Part shown: piece by piece, positions 8,581 to 16,775 of the stretch
Numbering within the stretch: position 1 is the first letter of the stretch
How the letters are laid out: the number at the start of each line of letters is the position of its first letter
Source: Streptococcus suis
GTDB lineage: Bacteria; Bacillota; Bacilli; Lactobacillales; Streptococcaceae
Length of the DNA: 64,000 nt
Assembly: GCF_002960425.1 (NCBI RefSeq)
Contig: NZ_POIZ01000087.1
Span: 1 to 64,000, forward strand
Direction of reading: 5' to 3'
The notes under the pieces: model-generated
The model's database searches: none
What the model saw: the letters and a program-made list of their open reading frames with translations, nothing else
Told to the model about the DNA's origin: nothing
Translations under genes and position numbers: made by a program

Positions 8581-8719
8581 GTTGACTATGCACACATCCT
8601 GTGCAACCGCACGAATGCCGTTCTTTCGTTGAGAGTAGAGTAAGTGGTTCGTCCCACGGTACTAGGCGAGTCTTCACATCAAATTCGGGCAAGACCCTAA
8701 AATCCATAGGAGGTGCATA
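8581..8719 (+). ncRNA. L21-type ribosomal protein leader
   Basis: About 139 nt of mostly structured 5' leader between the predicted transcript start and rplU, including GTTCGTCCCACGG and TCGGGCAAGACCC segments and ending in the AGGAGG ribosome site. Its position matches the Firmicutes L21 leader family known for autoregulation of the rplU operon. Assigned by location and general appearance; a covariance-model match was not run. Confidence 0.6.
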
Positions 8720-9034
8720 ATGAGCACATACGCAATCATTAAAACTGGCGGCAAACAAGTTAAAGTTGAAGTCGGTCAAGCTATCTACGTTGAAAAATTG
8801 AACGTTGAAGCAGGTCAAGAAGTTACTTTCGAAGAAGTAGTTCTTGTTGGTGGTGAGAAAACTGTTGTGGGTACTCCACTCGTAGCAGGCGCTACTGTTG
8901 TTGGTACTGTTGAAAAACAAGGTAAACAGAAAAAAGTTGTTACCTTCAAGTACAAACCTAAAAAAGGTAGCCACCGCAAACAAGGTCACCGTCAACCTTA
9001 CACAAAAGTTGTTATCAACGCTATCAACGCTTAA
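8720..9034 (+). CDS. rplU: 50S ribosomal protein L21
   Basis: 104 residues, full length, beginning [20 protein letters not shown], with the C-terminal basic [19 protein letters not shown] motif that contacts 23S rRNA. AGGAGG lies 7 nt before the ATG. It is cotranscribed with rpmA 45 nt downstream. In pneumococcus and most Firmicutes the protease gene prp stands between these two genes; here the gap is far too small for it. Confidence 0.97.
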   Translation: MSTYAIIKTGGKQVKVEVGQAIYVEKLNVEAGQEVTFEEVVLVGGEKTVVGTPLVAGATVVGTVEKQGKQKKVVTFKYKPKKGSHRKQGHRQPYTKVVINAINA

Positions 9035-9079
9035 GGCGTAGCTTGAAGCAATCATTACAGAAATTCGGAGGAATAACAT

Positions 9080-9373
9080 ATGTTAAACTTGAATCTTGCT
9101 AACTTGCAATTTATGGCCCACAAAAAAGGTGGAGGTTCAACGTCAAACGGTCGTGATTCACAAGCGAAACGCCTTGGTGCGAAAGCTGCTGACGGCCAAA
9201 CTGTATCAGGTGGTTCAATCCTTTACCGCCAACGTGGTACTAAAATCTACCCAGGAGCTAACGTAGGTCGTGGTGGAGATGACACTCTTTACGCTAAAGT
9301 AGAAGGCGTTGTACGCTTCGAACGTAAAGGTCGCGATAAGAAACAAGTATCTGTTTACCCAATCGCAAAATAA
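9080..9373 (+). CDS. rpmA: 50S ribosomal protein L27 with cleavable N-terminal extension
   Basis: 97 residues. The N-terminus [11 protein letters not shown] precedes the mature [16 protein letters not shown] start. In Firmicutes this extension is removed by the cysteine protease Prp after LQF so that the L27 tail can reach the peptidyl-transferase centre. The extension is kept although prp is missing from the locus, so the protease must be encoded elsewhere. GGAGG precedes the ATG. A strong terminator follows. Confidence 0.96.
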   Translation: MLNLNLANLQFMAHKKGGGSTSNGRDSQAKRLGAKAADGQTVSGGSILYRQRGTKIYPGANVGRGGDDTLYAKVEGVVRFERKGRDKKQVSVYPIAK

Positions 9374-9392
9374 GTCTGAAAATGGCTTAACA

Positions 9393-9428
9393 ATAGGCTT
9401 TCCGAGATTTCGGAAGGCCTGTTTTTTT
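9393..9428 (+). terminator. Terminator of the rplU-rpmA operon
   Basis: AGGCTTTCCGA and TCGGAAGGCCT form a long stem followed by G and seven T. Confidence 0.85.
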
Positions 9429-9429
9429 G

Positions 9430-9500
9430 TTTTGGTACCCATTTTGGTACCATTTTGTGAGAAAGCGATGCTAAGCTGTAAGGCGTATTATGTATCTGAC
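9430..9500 (-). other. Possible integrase tail or attachment-site remnant
   Basis: Two direct copies of TTTTGGTACC stand 11 bp apart. Read on the minus strand they encode FSQNGTKMGTKTKKQ, a run commonly seen at the very end of phage/ICE tyrosine recombinases (recalled, not searched). An upstream in-frame stop leaves only about 25 codons. It lies exactly at the border between conserved rpmA and the accessory genes 9611-10891, so it may mark the insertion point. Confidence 0.35.
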
Positions 9501-9610
9501 AAAAGCAGATATCATGATATAATTGTAACTAGAGTTTGTATCATTTTATTTGAATACAAACAATTTATTGAATTATGTTACAACTTAGCATAGAAGGAAG
9601 AAACTGTCAG

Positions 9611-9877
9611 ATGTTTGATGAAGTTATGCAAAAAATTGCAGATTTTTTAGAGAATACTCCTGCGGATATTTTTGAGTTTTCTATCTGGTTAGAAGACACA
9701 TTAGTCGATGATTACGATGCAATGGCTGCAGAACAGCCTGAAGCGACTTATTCGTTAGGTCAGGAAGTTCCAGATATATGTGCAAGTGCTGAGCCTGGAA
9801 TGAAATTATCTGAGATTATTGAATTTAAAAAACTGCTAAGAGTTGAGTATGATAAAGCCTTAGCTCTTGTTAAATAG
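9611..9877 (+). CDS. Small acidic protein, immunity-like
   Basis: 88 residues from the ATG at 9611 (AAGGAAG upstream); an upstream TTG at 9575 is unlikely. Acidic, cytosolic, helix-rich (MFDEVMQKIADFLENTPADIFEFSIWLEDTLVDDYDAM). An in-frame short fragment ELAKRLERLDAIEYNVKT follows its stop at 9878-9937 and looks like debris of another gene. Size, acidity and neighbours suit an immunity protein of a polymorphic-toxin system; family not recognised. Confidence 0.5.
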   Translation: MFDEVMQKIADFLENTPADIFEFSIWLEDTLVDDYDAMAAEQPEATYSLGQEVPDICASAEPGMKLSEIIEFKKLLRVEYDKALALVK

Positions 9878-9956
9878 AATTGGCTAAGCGCCTAGAGCGA
9901 TTGGATGCGATTGAATACAATGTTAAAACCAGATGACAGGGAGGAGTATTATCACG

Positions 9957-10160
9957 ATGACTATGAAAGAGAACATCGTCATAATTGACGGTTGGGAATT
10001 TATAAAATGCCCGATTTGTAGCACTCTTGTTGAAACTTACGATATTTGCGATAAATGTCGCTGGCAGAATACCGGTGAAACAAATATTGACGGTGGTCCT
10101 AATAAGATGACATTAGCAGAAGCTAAGGAAGCTTTTGCTAAAGGAGAACCAATTCGTTAA
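9957..10160 (+). CDS. Cysteine-rich CPCC-like small protein
   Basis: 67 residues from the ATG at 9957 (GGGAGGAG upstream). It has two paired cysteines, KCPICSTLVE and YDICDKCRW, then the GPNKMTLAEAKEAF block. This is the layout of the CPCC family, whose members often sit in polymorphic-toxin or immunity clusters. It probably binds zinc. A role in toxin neutralisation is inference from neighbours. Confidence 0.6.
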   Translation: MTMKENIVIIDGWEFIKCPICSTLVETYDICDKCRWQNTGETNIDGGPNKMTLAEAKEAFAKGEPIR

Positions 10161-10346
10161 TGGAATTGTATTTTTAATTGAAGCTAGTTTTCAGCTTGAT
10201 TTTCTTGGTTGTTTTCGATACTTATAGTGAATTTTGCAAAGTATTTTGTTAATGTGAGCATTGAAGCAAACGTTTAATTTCACTATCATTCTGGTTTCTA
10301 AGTTTTTTAATCTTGATAGTAGTCTATTTATGAAAGTGTAGTTATT

Positions 10347-10589
10347 TTGAATATTGAAGAAACAATTTCAGTTTTTAAAGAAAGTATTAAAGAATTTGAG
10401 ATAGTGCGGGAAGAATACCTGAGCCAATTTGGTAAAAATTCACTAGATTATGTTATTTTCTGGGACCCACTACATATCGAACAGCATCCAGATGAGGTAA
10501 AAGAAGCAACTGCGATGATAAGAAAAGCTATCAGTGAAAATGTGCCGTTAGACAATAATGAATATAATTTAGAAAATAATATCTACTAA
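10347..10589 (+). CDS. Small acidic hypothetical protein
   Basis: 80 residues from a TTG start at 10347 with only a weak ribosome site (GAAAG about 12 nt upstream). Acidic, no membrane helix, contains WDPLHIEQHPDEVKEATAMIRKAI. Unrecognised family. Clustered with the neighbouring immunity-like genes and lower in GC than the flanking housekeeping genes. The 186 bp upstream (10161-10346) holds no gene. Confidence 0.4.
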   Translation: MNIEETISVFKESIKEFEIVREEYLSQFGKNSLDYVIFWDPLHIEQHPDEVKEATAMIRKAISENVPLDNNEYNLENNIY

Positions 10590-10606
10590 TCATTCTAGGG
10601 GGGACA

Positions 10607-10891
10607 GTGGAAGTGCTAGATAGCTTACAAGAATTATTCGTTGACAATCGTATTTTCTCTACTTCAACAATATCGGGGTTTAGCGATTGGTATAAAGAAG
10701 ATGAAAATCATCAAGTTTGGTGGGTTGAAGAATTAGGCACTAGAGGTCGTTATCTCTTCAGTTTTGATAAAAAGAAAGTCTACAATCTTTTTGCTGATTA
10801 TCCAGATAAGATGACAGCAGAAGAAGTTGAAATTTTCAATCGAGAAAATCCCTACTGGGCTGATATTTTCAGTGGTAGAAGGTTAAAATAA
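10607..10891 (+). CDS. Immunity-like protein (DUF7675-like)
   Basis: 94 residues from a GTG at 10607 (GGGGGGAC upstream); a second GTG at 10613 is possible. Contains FSDWYKEDENHQVWWVEE, YLFSFDKKKVYNLFADYPDKMT and ENPYWADIF, a pattern recalled from small DUF7675-type proteins next to LXG/polymorphic toxins. Soluble and acidic. No toxin gene remains nearby, so it would be an orphan immunity gene. Confidence 0.5.
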   Translation: MEVLDSLQELFVDNRIFSTSTISGFSDWYKEDENHQVWWVEELGTRGRYLFSFDKKKVYNLFADYPDKMTAEEVEIFNRENPYWADIFSGRRLK

Positions 10892-11067
10892 GCATCCGAA
10901 AGAGGATTTTGTTACATAAAATTTAAAGTGATATTCCTTGCATTTCGCGAACAGAAAATGTGTTGTTAGGGCAATGACAAGTAAGATTGAACTAATCGTA
11001 TAAACTCGCCACACAATATCCTATATGTGTTATAATAGAGAGATAAGAATTGAGAAAGGACGAGTCG

Positions 11068-11973
11068 ATGAACATTCAACAATTACGCTACGTTGTTGCC
11101 ATTGCCAACAGTGGTACCTTTCGTGAGGCAGCGGAAAAAATGTACGTTTCACAGCCAAGTTTGTCCATTTCTATTCGTGATCTGGAAAAAGAGGTTGGTT
11201 TTCAGATTTTTAATCGGACCAGTTCAGGAACGGTTCTAACCAAGGAAGGTATGGAGTTTTATGAGAAGGCGCAGGCCTTGGTAAAGGGCTTTGACCATTT
11301 TGAAAATCGTTATTTACAACCTGAAGAGAGCGAAAAAATCTTTTCCATTTCCAGCCAGCATTACGATTTCTTACCACCTTTAATAACGGAGTTTTCTACT
11401 GCCCATTCTCAGTACCAAAATCTTCGTATTTTTGAATCCACGACGGTACAGATTTTGGATGAAGTGGCACAGGGCTACAGTGAGCTTGGGATTATTTATT
11501 TAAACAGCCGCAATACCAAGGGGATTATGCAAAAGCTGGAAAAGCTCAAGCTGGAAGTAGAAGATTTAATTGATTTTCAGACCCATATCTATCTTCGCAA
11601 AGACCATCCTTTGACCAGTAAGGATGAGGTTGACTTGAGTGATTTGGTTGGTCTACCGACTGTTCGATTTACTCAGGAAAAAGAAGCCTATCTGTACTAT
11701 TCTGAAAATTTGGTTGATACGTCGGATTCTTCGGTTACCTTTGATGTGACGGACCGTGCAACCTTAAATGGAATTTTGGAAAGAACAGATGCCTACGCGA
11801 CAGGTTCTGGTTTTTTGGACAGTGAGAGTGTTAACGGAATTACAGTCATTCCTATTAAAGGTCAGGTTGATAACCGGATGGTTTATGTCAAGCGAGTAGA
11901 CGGTGAATTAAGCCAGTGTGCTGTAGATTTTATTGAAATGATGCACCGTTATTTTGACGCGAAGAAAGGATAG
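11068..11973 (+). CDS. cpsY: LysR-family regulator CpsY
   Basis: 302 residues from the ATG at 11068 (AAAGGACGAG upstream). Winged helix-turn-helix at residues 1-60 (MNIQQLRYVVAIANSGTFREAAEKMYVSQPSLS region) and a two-lobed effector domain behind it. It is close by recall to streptococcal CpsY, which controls cell-wall modification and methionine/neutrophil-survival genes. A TATAAT at 11031-11036 is preceded by an inverted repeat ACACA...TGTGT, a possible LysR operator. It precedes lspA-rluD as in other streptococci. Confidence 0.8.
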   Translation: MNIQQLRYVVAIANSGTFREAAEKMYVSQPSLSISIRDLEKEVGFQIFNRTSSGTVLTKEGMEFYEKAQALVKGFDHFENRYLQPEESEKIFSISSQHYDFLPPLITEFSTAHSQYQNLRIFESTTVQILDEVAQGYSELGIIYLNSRNTKGIMQKLEKLKLEVEDLIDFQTHIYLRKDHPLTSKDEVDLSDLVGLPTVRFTQEKEAYLYYSENLVDTSDSSVTFDVTDRATLNGILERTDAYATGSGFLDSESVNGITVIPIKGQVDNRMVYVKRVDGELSQCAVDFIEMMHRYFDAKKG

Positions 11974-11974
11974 T

Positions 11975-12439
11975 ATGAGAAAGTTTGGATTTCCAATAGT
12001 AGCTGCAGTCTTAATTGTGTTGGACCAGCTAGTGAAAGCTTGGACGGTTGCCAATATTGCATTAGACACAGTTGAGCCATTTCTTCCAGGTTTCATGAGT
12101 TTGGCTTATTTGAGAAATTATGGGGCAGCCTGGTCTATTTTACAAAATCAACAATGGTTCTTCACAATTGTCACGATTGCAGCTGTGACAGGATTGATTT
12201 GGTATTATATCAAACAAATTCAGGGCAATATCTGGACCTTGTTTAGTCTGTCCTTGATGATTGCGGGTGCCTTGGGGAATTTTATTGACCGCATAAGACT
12301 AGGTTATGTTGTGGATATGTTTCATCTGGATTTTATCAGTTTCCCAGTTTTTAATGTGGCAGACATCTGCCTGTCGGTTGGTGTAGGAATTTTATTTATT
12401 TGTATCATGAAAGAAGAGAGTAATGGAAGTAAGAGTTGA
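11975..12439 (+). CDS. lspA: Lipoprotein signal peptidase (signal peptidase II)
   Basis: 154 residues, four membrane helices. Family blocks are present: VLDQLVKAW, LRNYGAAWS, GNFIDRIRLGYVVDM and FNVADICLSVG; the Asp residues of the last two are the catalytic pair. It cleaves prolipoprotein signal peptides after lipidation. The ATG at 11975 lies one nucleotide after the cpsY stop, with GAAAGGA upstream, and the gene overlaps rluD by 17 nt. Confidence 0.93.
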   Translation: MRKFGFPIVAAVLIVLDQLVKAWTVANIALDTVEPFLPGFMSLAYLRNYGAAWSILQNQQWFFTIVTIAAVTGLIWYYIKQIQGNIWTLFSLSLMIAGALGNFIDRIRLGYVVDMFHLDFISFPVFNVADICLSVGVGILFICIMKEESNGSKS

Positions 12440-13319
12440 GATTGGTGGTCTTCGCTTGGATAAGGCCTTGGCAGATTTGACAGATTTGTCCCGTTCAGTT
12501 GCCAATGAACAGATTAAGAATGGTCAGGTCTTGGTCAATGGTCAGCCCAAAAAAGCAAAATACAGTGTGCAGGCAGGAGATGTGATTTCCTACCAGGTAC
12601 CAGAAGTAGAAGAAATCGACTATGTAGCCGAAGATATCCCTTTAGAAATTGTCTATCAGGATGAGGATGTTGCGGTGGTCAATAAACCTCAAGGTATGGT
12701 GGTTCATCCGTCAGCTGGTCACACTACGGGAACGCTGGTCAATGCCCTTTTGTATCATGTGAAGGATTTGTCAGGTATCAATGGTGTTTTGCGACCAGGT
12801 ATTGTCCATCGAATTGACAAGGATACCTCTGGCTTGCTCATGATTGCTAAAAATGATGAGGCACATACTAAGTTGGCTGCCGAATTGAAAGATAAGAAAT
12901 CCCTTCGTAAATATTGGGCCATTGTTCATGGCAACCTGCCAAATGACCGTGGGATGATTGAGGCACCGATTGGTCGTTCTGACAAAGACCGCAAGAAACA
13001 GGCCGTGACTGCTAAAGGGAAAGAAGCTGTCACACGATTCCAAGTTTTGGAAAGATTTGGAGACTATACTTTGGTGGAGTTGACCTTGGAAACTGGTCGA
13101 ACACACCAGATTCGTGTCCACATGGCCTATATTGGTCATCCGGTCGCGGGTGATGAGGCTTATGGTCCTAAGAAGACGCTCAAGGGACATGGTCAGTTTC
13201 TTCATGCCAGAACACTTGGGTTTACCCATCCGAGAACTGGAGAAGTTGTCGAATTTACGGCAGAAGCGCCAGCTATTTTCCAAGAAACGCTTGAAAAACT
13301 ACGTCGGTCAAATGGTTGA
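12423..13319 (+). CDS. rluD: RluD-family 23S rRNA pseudouridine synthase
   Basis: 298 residues: an N-terminal S4 RNA-binding domain (about 1-75) and the pseudouridine synthase core with catalytic Asp in IVHRIDKDTSGLLM. Members modify helix 69 or other 23S sites; the exact uridines cannot be told from sequence. Overlap with lspA implies translational coupling. Confidence 0.88.
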   Translation: MEVRVEIGGLRLDKALADLTDLSRSVANEQIKNGQVLVNGQPKKAKYSVQAGDVISYQVPEVEEIDYVAEDIPLEIVYQDEDVAVVNKPQGMVVHPSAGHTTGTLVNALLYHVKDLSGINGVLRPGIVHRIDKDTSGLLMIAKNDEAHTKLAAELKDKKSLRKYWAIVHGNLPNDRGMIEAPIGRSDKDRKKQAVTAKGKEAVTRFQVLERFGDYTLVELTLETGRTHQIRVHMAYIGHPVAGDEAYGPKKTLKGHGQFLHARTLGFTHPRTGEVVEFTAEAPAIFQETLEKLRRSNG

Positions 13320-13398
13320 TGAAAACCTGTTCATCTTGCCCATTTCCCCAACAAATGCTATACTAGAAGATGAAAAAATGTAAGGAGTATGAAAAAAC

Positions 13399-13737
13399 AT
13401 GGAAACATTACCAAATTGTCCAAAATGTCATTCTGAATATGTCTACGAAGACGGAGCTCTCTTGGTCTGCCCTGAGTGTGCTTACGAGTGGAACCCAGCT
13501 GAGGTGGCTGAGGAAGAAAGTGGTCCAGTAGCCATCGACGCAAACGGGAATCGTTTGGCAGATGGAGATACGGTAACTTTAATCAAGGATTTGAAAGTTA
13601 AGGGTGCGCCTAAGGATTTGAAACAAGGTACACGTGTTAAGGGGATTCGTATCGTTGAAGGTGATCACAATATCGACTGTAAAATTGATGGTTTTGGTGC
13701 CATGAAGTTGAAGTCAGAATTCGTTAAGAAAATCTAA
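13399..13737 (+). CDS. yjdM: YjdM/PhnA-type zinc-ribbon protein
   Basis: 112 residues: an N-terminal zinc ribbon ([21 protein letters not shown]) and a C-terminal SH3-like domain with [20 protein letters not shown]. The family is annotated with alkylphosphonate utilisation by association, but no phn genes are near and a phosphonate role is unproven. An own promoter is suggested by TATACT about 30 nt before the ATG. A weak stem with TTTTG follows. Confidence 0.8.
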   Translation: METLPNCPKCHSEYVYEDGALLVCPECAYEWNPAEVAEEESGPVAIDANGNRLADGDTVTLIKDLKVKGAPKDLKQGTRVKGIRIVEGDHNIDCKIDGFGAMKLKSEFVKKI

Positions 13738-13785
13738 GAGAAAGGGCTGGTCAATCCAGTCTTTTGTCGTATGTGAAAGGATAGT

Positions 13786-14421
13786 ATGAAGAATCAAACT
13801 TTTTTATTTTATAGTAGATGCTTGTTAGCAGTTCTGGCGATTACTGGGACGGCTCTTGAAATTATCAAATATGGTATCGGTATGCTGATGTACTACACGG
13901 TACTTTCTAATTTGTTGGTTTCAGTGTTTGCGGTCTATATTGTTTATGCCATGTACAAGGGGCTTGACTTGCAGACGGCAAAGTTTTTGCGAATCAAGGC
14001 TGCGGTGACCATGTCCATCATGATTACCTGTGTGGTTTATCATTTCATGTTGGCACCTTTGGCAGATGATTTTTGGCGCGTGGAGAATCTACTTTGTCAT
14101 TACATTGTTCCCCTTTATTTCCTGCTAGATACCTTGCTTGTGGACCGACAGCGACAGTACAAGTGGTTTGACCCAATCTGGTGGACCATTTTGCCTGTCC
14201 TTTATATGATTTTTGGTCTAGTCAACGGTCTCTTTATCAAAATTCCCATTCCTGATGCCAAGGACAGTCCCTTTGCCTATTTCTTCCTCAATGTGCCCAA
14301 GTATGGCTGGGCTTATGTCCTGACTTATGCAGGTACCATCTTTGTTGCTTACCTGATTTGTGGCTTTATTTTGGCAGGTGTAAAATCCCTAAATGTCCGT
14401 CGCAGTCTGCTGAACAGGTAA
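13786..14421 (+). CDS. Pr6Pr-type multi-pass membrane protein
   Basis: 211 residues with six predicted helices. It contains the family pattern YYTVLSNLLV, HFMLAPLADDFWRVENLLCHYIVPLYFLLD (read as adjoining segments) and a C-terminal GWAYVLTYAGTIFVAY. Bacterial members are uncharacterised. GAAAGGATAG precedes the ATG. The following GTAAAATT...AATTTTAC repeat (14418-14459) may be its terminator. Confidence 0.65.
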   Translation: MKNQTFLFYSRCLLAVLAITGTALEIIKYGIGMLMYYTVLSNLLVSVFAVYIVYAMYKGLDLQTAKFLRIKAAVTMSIMITCVVYHFMLAPLADDFWRVENLLCHYIVPLYFLLDTLLVDRQRQYKWFDPIWWTILPVLYMIFGLVNGLFIKIPIPDAKDSPFAYFFLNVPKYGWAYVLTYAGTIFVAYLICGFILAGVKSLNVRRSLLNR

Positions 14422-14468
14422 AATTCTCAGCAAAATCCGAAGATTTTCGTAAATTTTACGGTAAGAAT

Positions 14469-14617
14469 TTGTTTACGTAGAAAATTTGTGCTATACTTCT
14501 CTTAATCAATCCTTTAAAACCTGTCCAGAGAGGCAGACAAGGAGCAATGTGTTAAGTAGGTTAGTCTGTATACTAGCCCATATTTTCATGGTCTCCTTGT
14601 ATAAAGGGGACTTTTTC
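14469..14617 (+). promoter_or_regulatory. pyrR promoter and PyrR-dependent attenuator
   Basis: TTGTTT (14469-14474), 17 nt, extended TGC-TATACT (14492-14497). The leader contains the PyrR binding hairpin with loop CCTGTCCAGAGAGGCAG and a lower stem TCCTT/AAGGA. A terminator stem GTCTCCTT/AAGGGGAC with a T-run follows (14591-14616). When UMP/UTP is high, PyrR binding favours termination (known mechanism of the family). Confidence 0.9.
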
Positions 14618-14637
14618 TATATTTTTTGGAGGTCTTT

Positions 14638-15159
14638 ATGAAGACAAAAGAAATCGTTGACGATATGACCATGAAGCGGGCCATCACCCGTATCACTTAT
14701 GAAATTATCGAGCGGAACAAGAATTTGGAAAATATTGTTCTGGCTGGTATTAAGACGCGTGGTGTCTTTATTGCTAAGCGCATTCAGGAAAGGCTCAAAC
14801 AGTTGGAGGGGATTGACGTTCCACTGTGTGAACTGGATACCAAGCCTTTCCGTGATGATGTGAAAGTAGAAGAAGATACAACCAGTATGACTGCTGATGT
14901 CAATGAGCGTGATGTTATTTTAGTGGACGATGTGCTCTATACAGGTCGGACCATTCGTGCGGCGATTGATAATGTGGTTTCCTTGGGACGTCCAGCCCGC
15001 GTCAGTCTGGCTGTTCTGGTAGACCGTGGGCACAGAGAATTACCAATTCGAGCGGACTATGTTGGTAAGAACATTCCGACCAGCCGTTCGGAAGAAATCA
15101 TTGTTCACATGGCTGAAATCGATGGTCAGGATTCCGTCCTACTAGTCGAGGGAGCTTAG
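14638..15159 (+). CDS. pyrR: Bifunctional pyrimidine regulator / uracil phosphoribosyltransferase
   Basis: 173 residues from the ATG at 14638 (TGGAGG upstream; the ATG at 14626 precedes the ribosome site). The PRPP-binding loop [20 protein letters not shown] is intact, as is the basic RNA-binding surface typical of PyrR. It senses pyrimidine nucleotides and binds leader RNAs; its targets here include its own leader and probably the carA and carB leaders. Confidence 0.95.
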   Translation: MKTKEIVDDMTMKRAITRITYEIIERNKNLENIVLAGIKTRGVFIAKRIQERLKQLEGIDVPLCELDTKPFRDDVKVEEDTTSMTADVNERDVILVDDVLYTGRTIRAAIDNVVSLGRPARVSLAVLVDRGHRELPIRADYVGKNIPTSRSEEIIVHMAEIDGQDSVLLVEGA

Positions 15160-15214
15160 TCGTTCATCTTTCAAATCAATATTCTACATCCAAATCATAA
15201 AGGCAGGTATCATC

Positions 15215-16138
15215 ATGACAATTACAAATGGTAAAGTTTCACTCAAACACTTGGTTACAATGGAAACTCTTTCAAATGAAGAGGTACTAGGGCTCATTCA
15301 ACGGGGGATTGCTTTCAAGGGTGGGGAAAAGGTGGAGTTGGATAGGAAGTATTATGCTTCTAACCTTTTCTTCGAGGATTCAACTCGGACGCACAAGTCT
15401 TTTGAAATGGCAGAGCTCCGTTTGGATATGGGCATGATTGACTTTGATGCGCGTACCAGTTCGGTCAATAAGGGTGAGACTCTATATGATACCATTTTGA
15501 CCATGTCAGCCTTGGGAGTCGACATCTGTGTCATTCGTCACTCGGAAGTGGATTATTACAAGCAGTTGATTGATAGTCCGACCATTCAGACATCGATTGT
15601 CAATGGTGGGGATGGTTCTGGTCAACACCCAAGCCAGTCCTTGCTGGATTTGATGACTATTTATGAGGAATTTGGAACTTTTGAAGGCTTGAAGATTGCC
15701 ATTGCAGGTGATATTACACATTCACGTGTTGCTAAGTCAAATATGCAAATCTTGAAGCGTTTGGGGGCTGAAATTTTCTTTGCAGGACCAGAGGAGTGGT
15801 ACGCAGAGGAATTTGATGTCTATGGTCAACATGTGACTATTGATGATATTGTTGATACGGTGGATGTCTTGATGTTGCTTCGTGTGCAACATGAGCGTCA
15901 TGACGGAGCGGGTAGTTTTTCTAAAGAAACCTATAATCGTTTGCATGGCTTGACCGATGCACGTTATAAACGCTTGAAAGATAGGGCTATTGTCATGCAC
16001 CCTGCTCCTGTCAATCGTGATGTAGAAATTGATGACCACTTGGTAGAGGCGCCAAAATCACGCATTGTTCGTCAAATGCAAAATGGTGTATTTGTTCGGA
16101 TGGCGATTTTGGAAGCAATTGTCAATGGCAAGGCTTAG
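15215..16138 (+). CDS. pyrB: Aspartate carbamoyltransferase catalytic subunit
   Basis: 307 residues. Carbamoyl-phosphate binding motif [16 protein letters not shown] and the HPAPVNRD block near the C-terminus are intact. It makes carbamoyl-aspartate in de novo UMP synthesis, using the product of carAB downstream. No pyrI regulatory subunit is present, as in other Firmicutes. It sits 55 nt after pyrR, presumably under the same attenuator. Confidence 0.95.
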   Translation: MTITNGKVSLKHLVTMETLSNEEVLGLIQRGIAFKGGEKVELDRKYYASNLFFEDSTRTHKSFEMAELRLDMGMIDFDARTSSVNKGETLYDTILTMSALGVDICVIRHSEVDYYKQLIDSPTIQTSIVNGGDGSGQHPSQSLLDLMTIYEEFGTFEGLKIAIAGDITHSRVAKSNMQILKRLGAEIFFAGPEEWYAEEFDVYGQHVTIDDIVDTVDVLMLLRVQHERHDGAGSFSKETYNRLHGLTDARYKRLKDRAIVMHPAPVNRDVEIDDHLVEAPKSRIVRQMQNGVFVRMAILEAIVNGKA

Positions 16139-16254
16139 GCTTTAACTGTTTAGGAATTTGTTAGACTTATCTTATTTAATGTCAACCTGTGAGTTGACGA
16201 ATAGAAAGGCAAGGGACGGGTCAATGGTTGCAAGCAACTCATTTCCCTACGCCT

Positions 16255-16525
16255 GGGAGTGGGAAAGAACTCGAAAATAAAAAAGAGTTCGTCAACAAGT
16301 CTTTAATTTAAGTTGTTGAGCTGAAACAGTCTATTCCCAGACTGTTTCACTCCCACCTCCGCATAGTTCCAACTGTCTGGGAGACAGTTGGAAGTTGGAA
16401 ATAGAGCGAACACAGTTCGCATCAGTCGTAGAGGTTAAATTTGGAGTATAGAATACGAACAAATTTATCATTCAACCACTGCGCTGAGATGTTGACACCT
16501 GCTCTTAGAAATGGTGATATACTTT
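16255..16525. repeat. Hairpin-rich insertion in the carA leader
   Basis: It interrupts a hairpin that is intact in the carB leader (GCCTG...CAGGC, 17975-17998). Contains GGGAGTGGGA pairing with CACTCCC, AACAGTCT/AGACTGTT, and the perfect stem CCAACTGTCT-GGG-AGACAGTTGG (16369-16391). It resembles the short intergenic repeats scattered in streptococcal genomes. Confidence 0.55.
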
Positions 16526-16669
16526 AAGGCTATCCCTTGCACTAGTTTGTACAGTCAATTATGATCGAATTGATTGTACAAACGTCGGACTATTATTTAA
16601 TTCTATCCGGAGAGATAGGAAATAGAAAGGAGAAGGGGTATTTTTTGCTCGGATTTTGTAATTGAATTC

Positions 16670-16759
16670 GGGCTACGGACTGGGTCAAAAAGATAGTTTT
16701 TCCTCGAACGCAAGCGTTCTTGGTCAAACTCCTATTTTGCCTGTGTCCGCTTAACGCCC
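16670..16759 (+). ncRNA. Structured element next to the carA start (copy 1 of 3)
   Basis: GGGC (16670-16673) pairs with GCCC (16756-16759); CGGAC (16676-16680) with GTCCG (16745-16749). Inside are CAAAA/TTTTG and the GAACGC/GCGTTC hairpin. Homologous copies precede carB (18141-18229) and prfA (62700-62790, minus), all ending 16 nt before the ATG. Confidence 0.7.
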
Positions 16760-16775
16760 TTAATATCTTATTATT

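Larger units (their letters stand above)
16160..16775 (+). promoter_or_regulatory. Long composite leader of carA
   Basis: In order: PyrR-like loop 1 (16181-16198, loop CCTGTGAG); GCAAGGGA near 16210, which can pair with TCCCTTGC near 16533-16540; an inserted hairpin-rich segment about 16255-16525 containing TTGACA (16492-16497) and a TGATATACT; a 16-bp helix (16545-16560 with 16568-16583); PyrR-like loop 2 (16603-16618, loop CCGGAGAG); AATAGAAAGGAG; and the ~90-nt element 16670-16759. The ATG follows 16 nt later with no adjacent Shine-Dalgarno. Confidence 0.75.

Noticed and set aside
8581..8719. T-box or other tRNA-sensing leader before rplU
   Set aside because: No T-box AGGGTGG sequence with specifier loop; the L21 leader explanation suits the gene.
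12771..13283. 170-codon minus-strand frame opposite rluD
   Set aside because: Shadow of a conserved coding sequence; residue composition is unlike a real protein.
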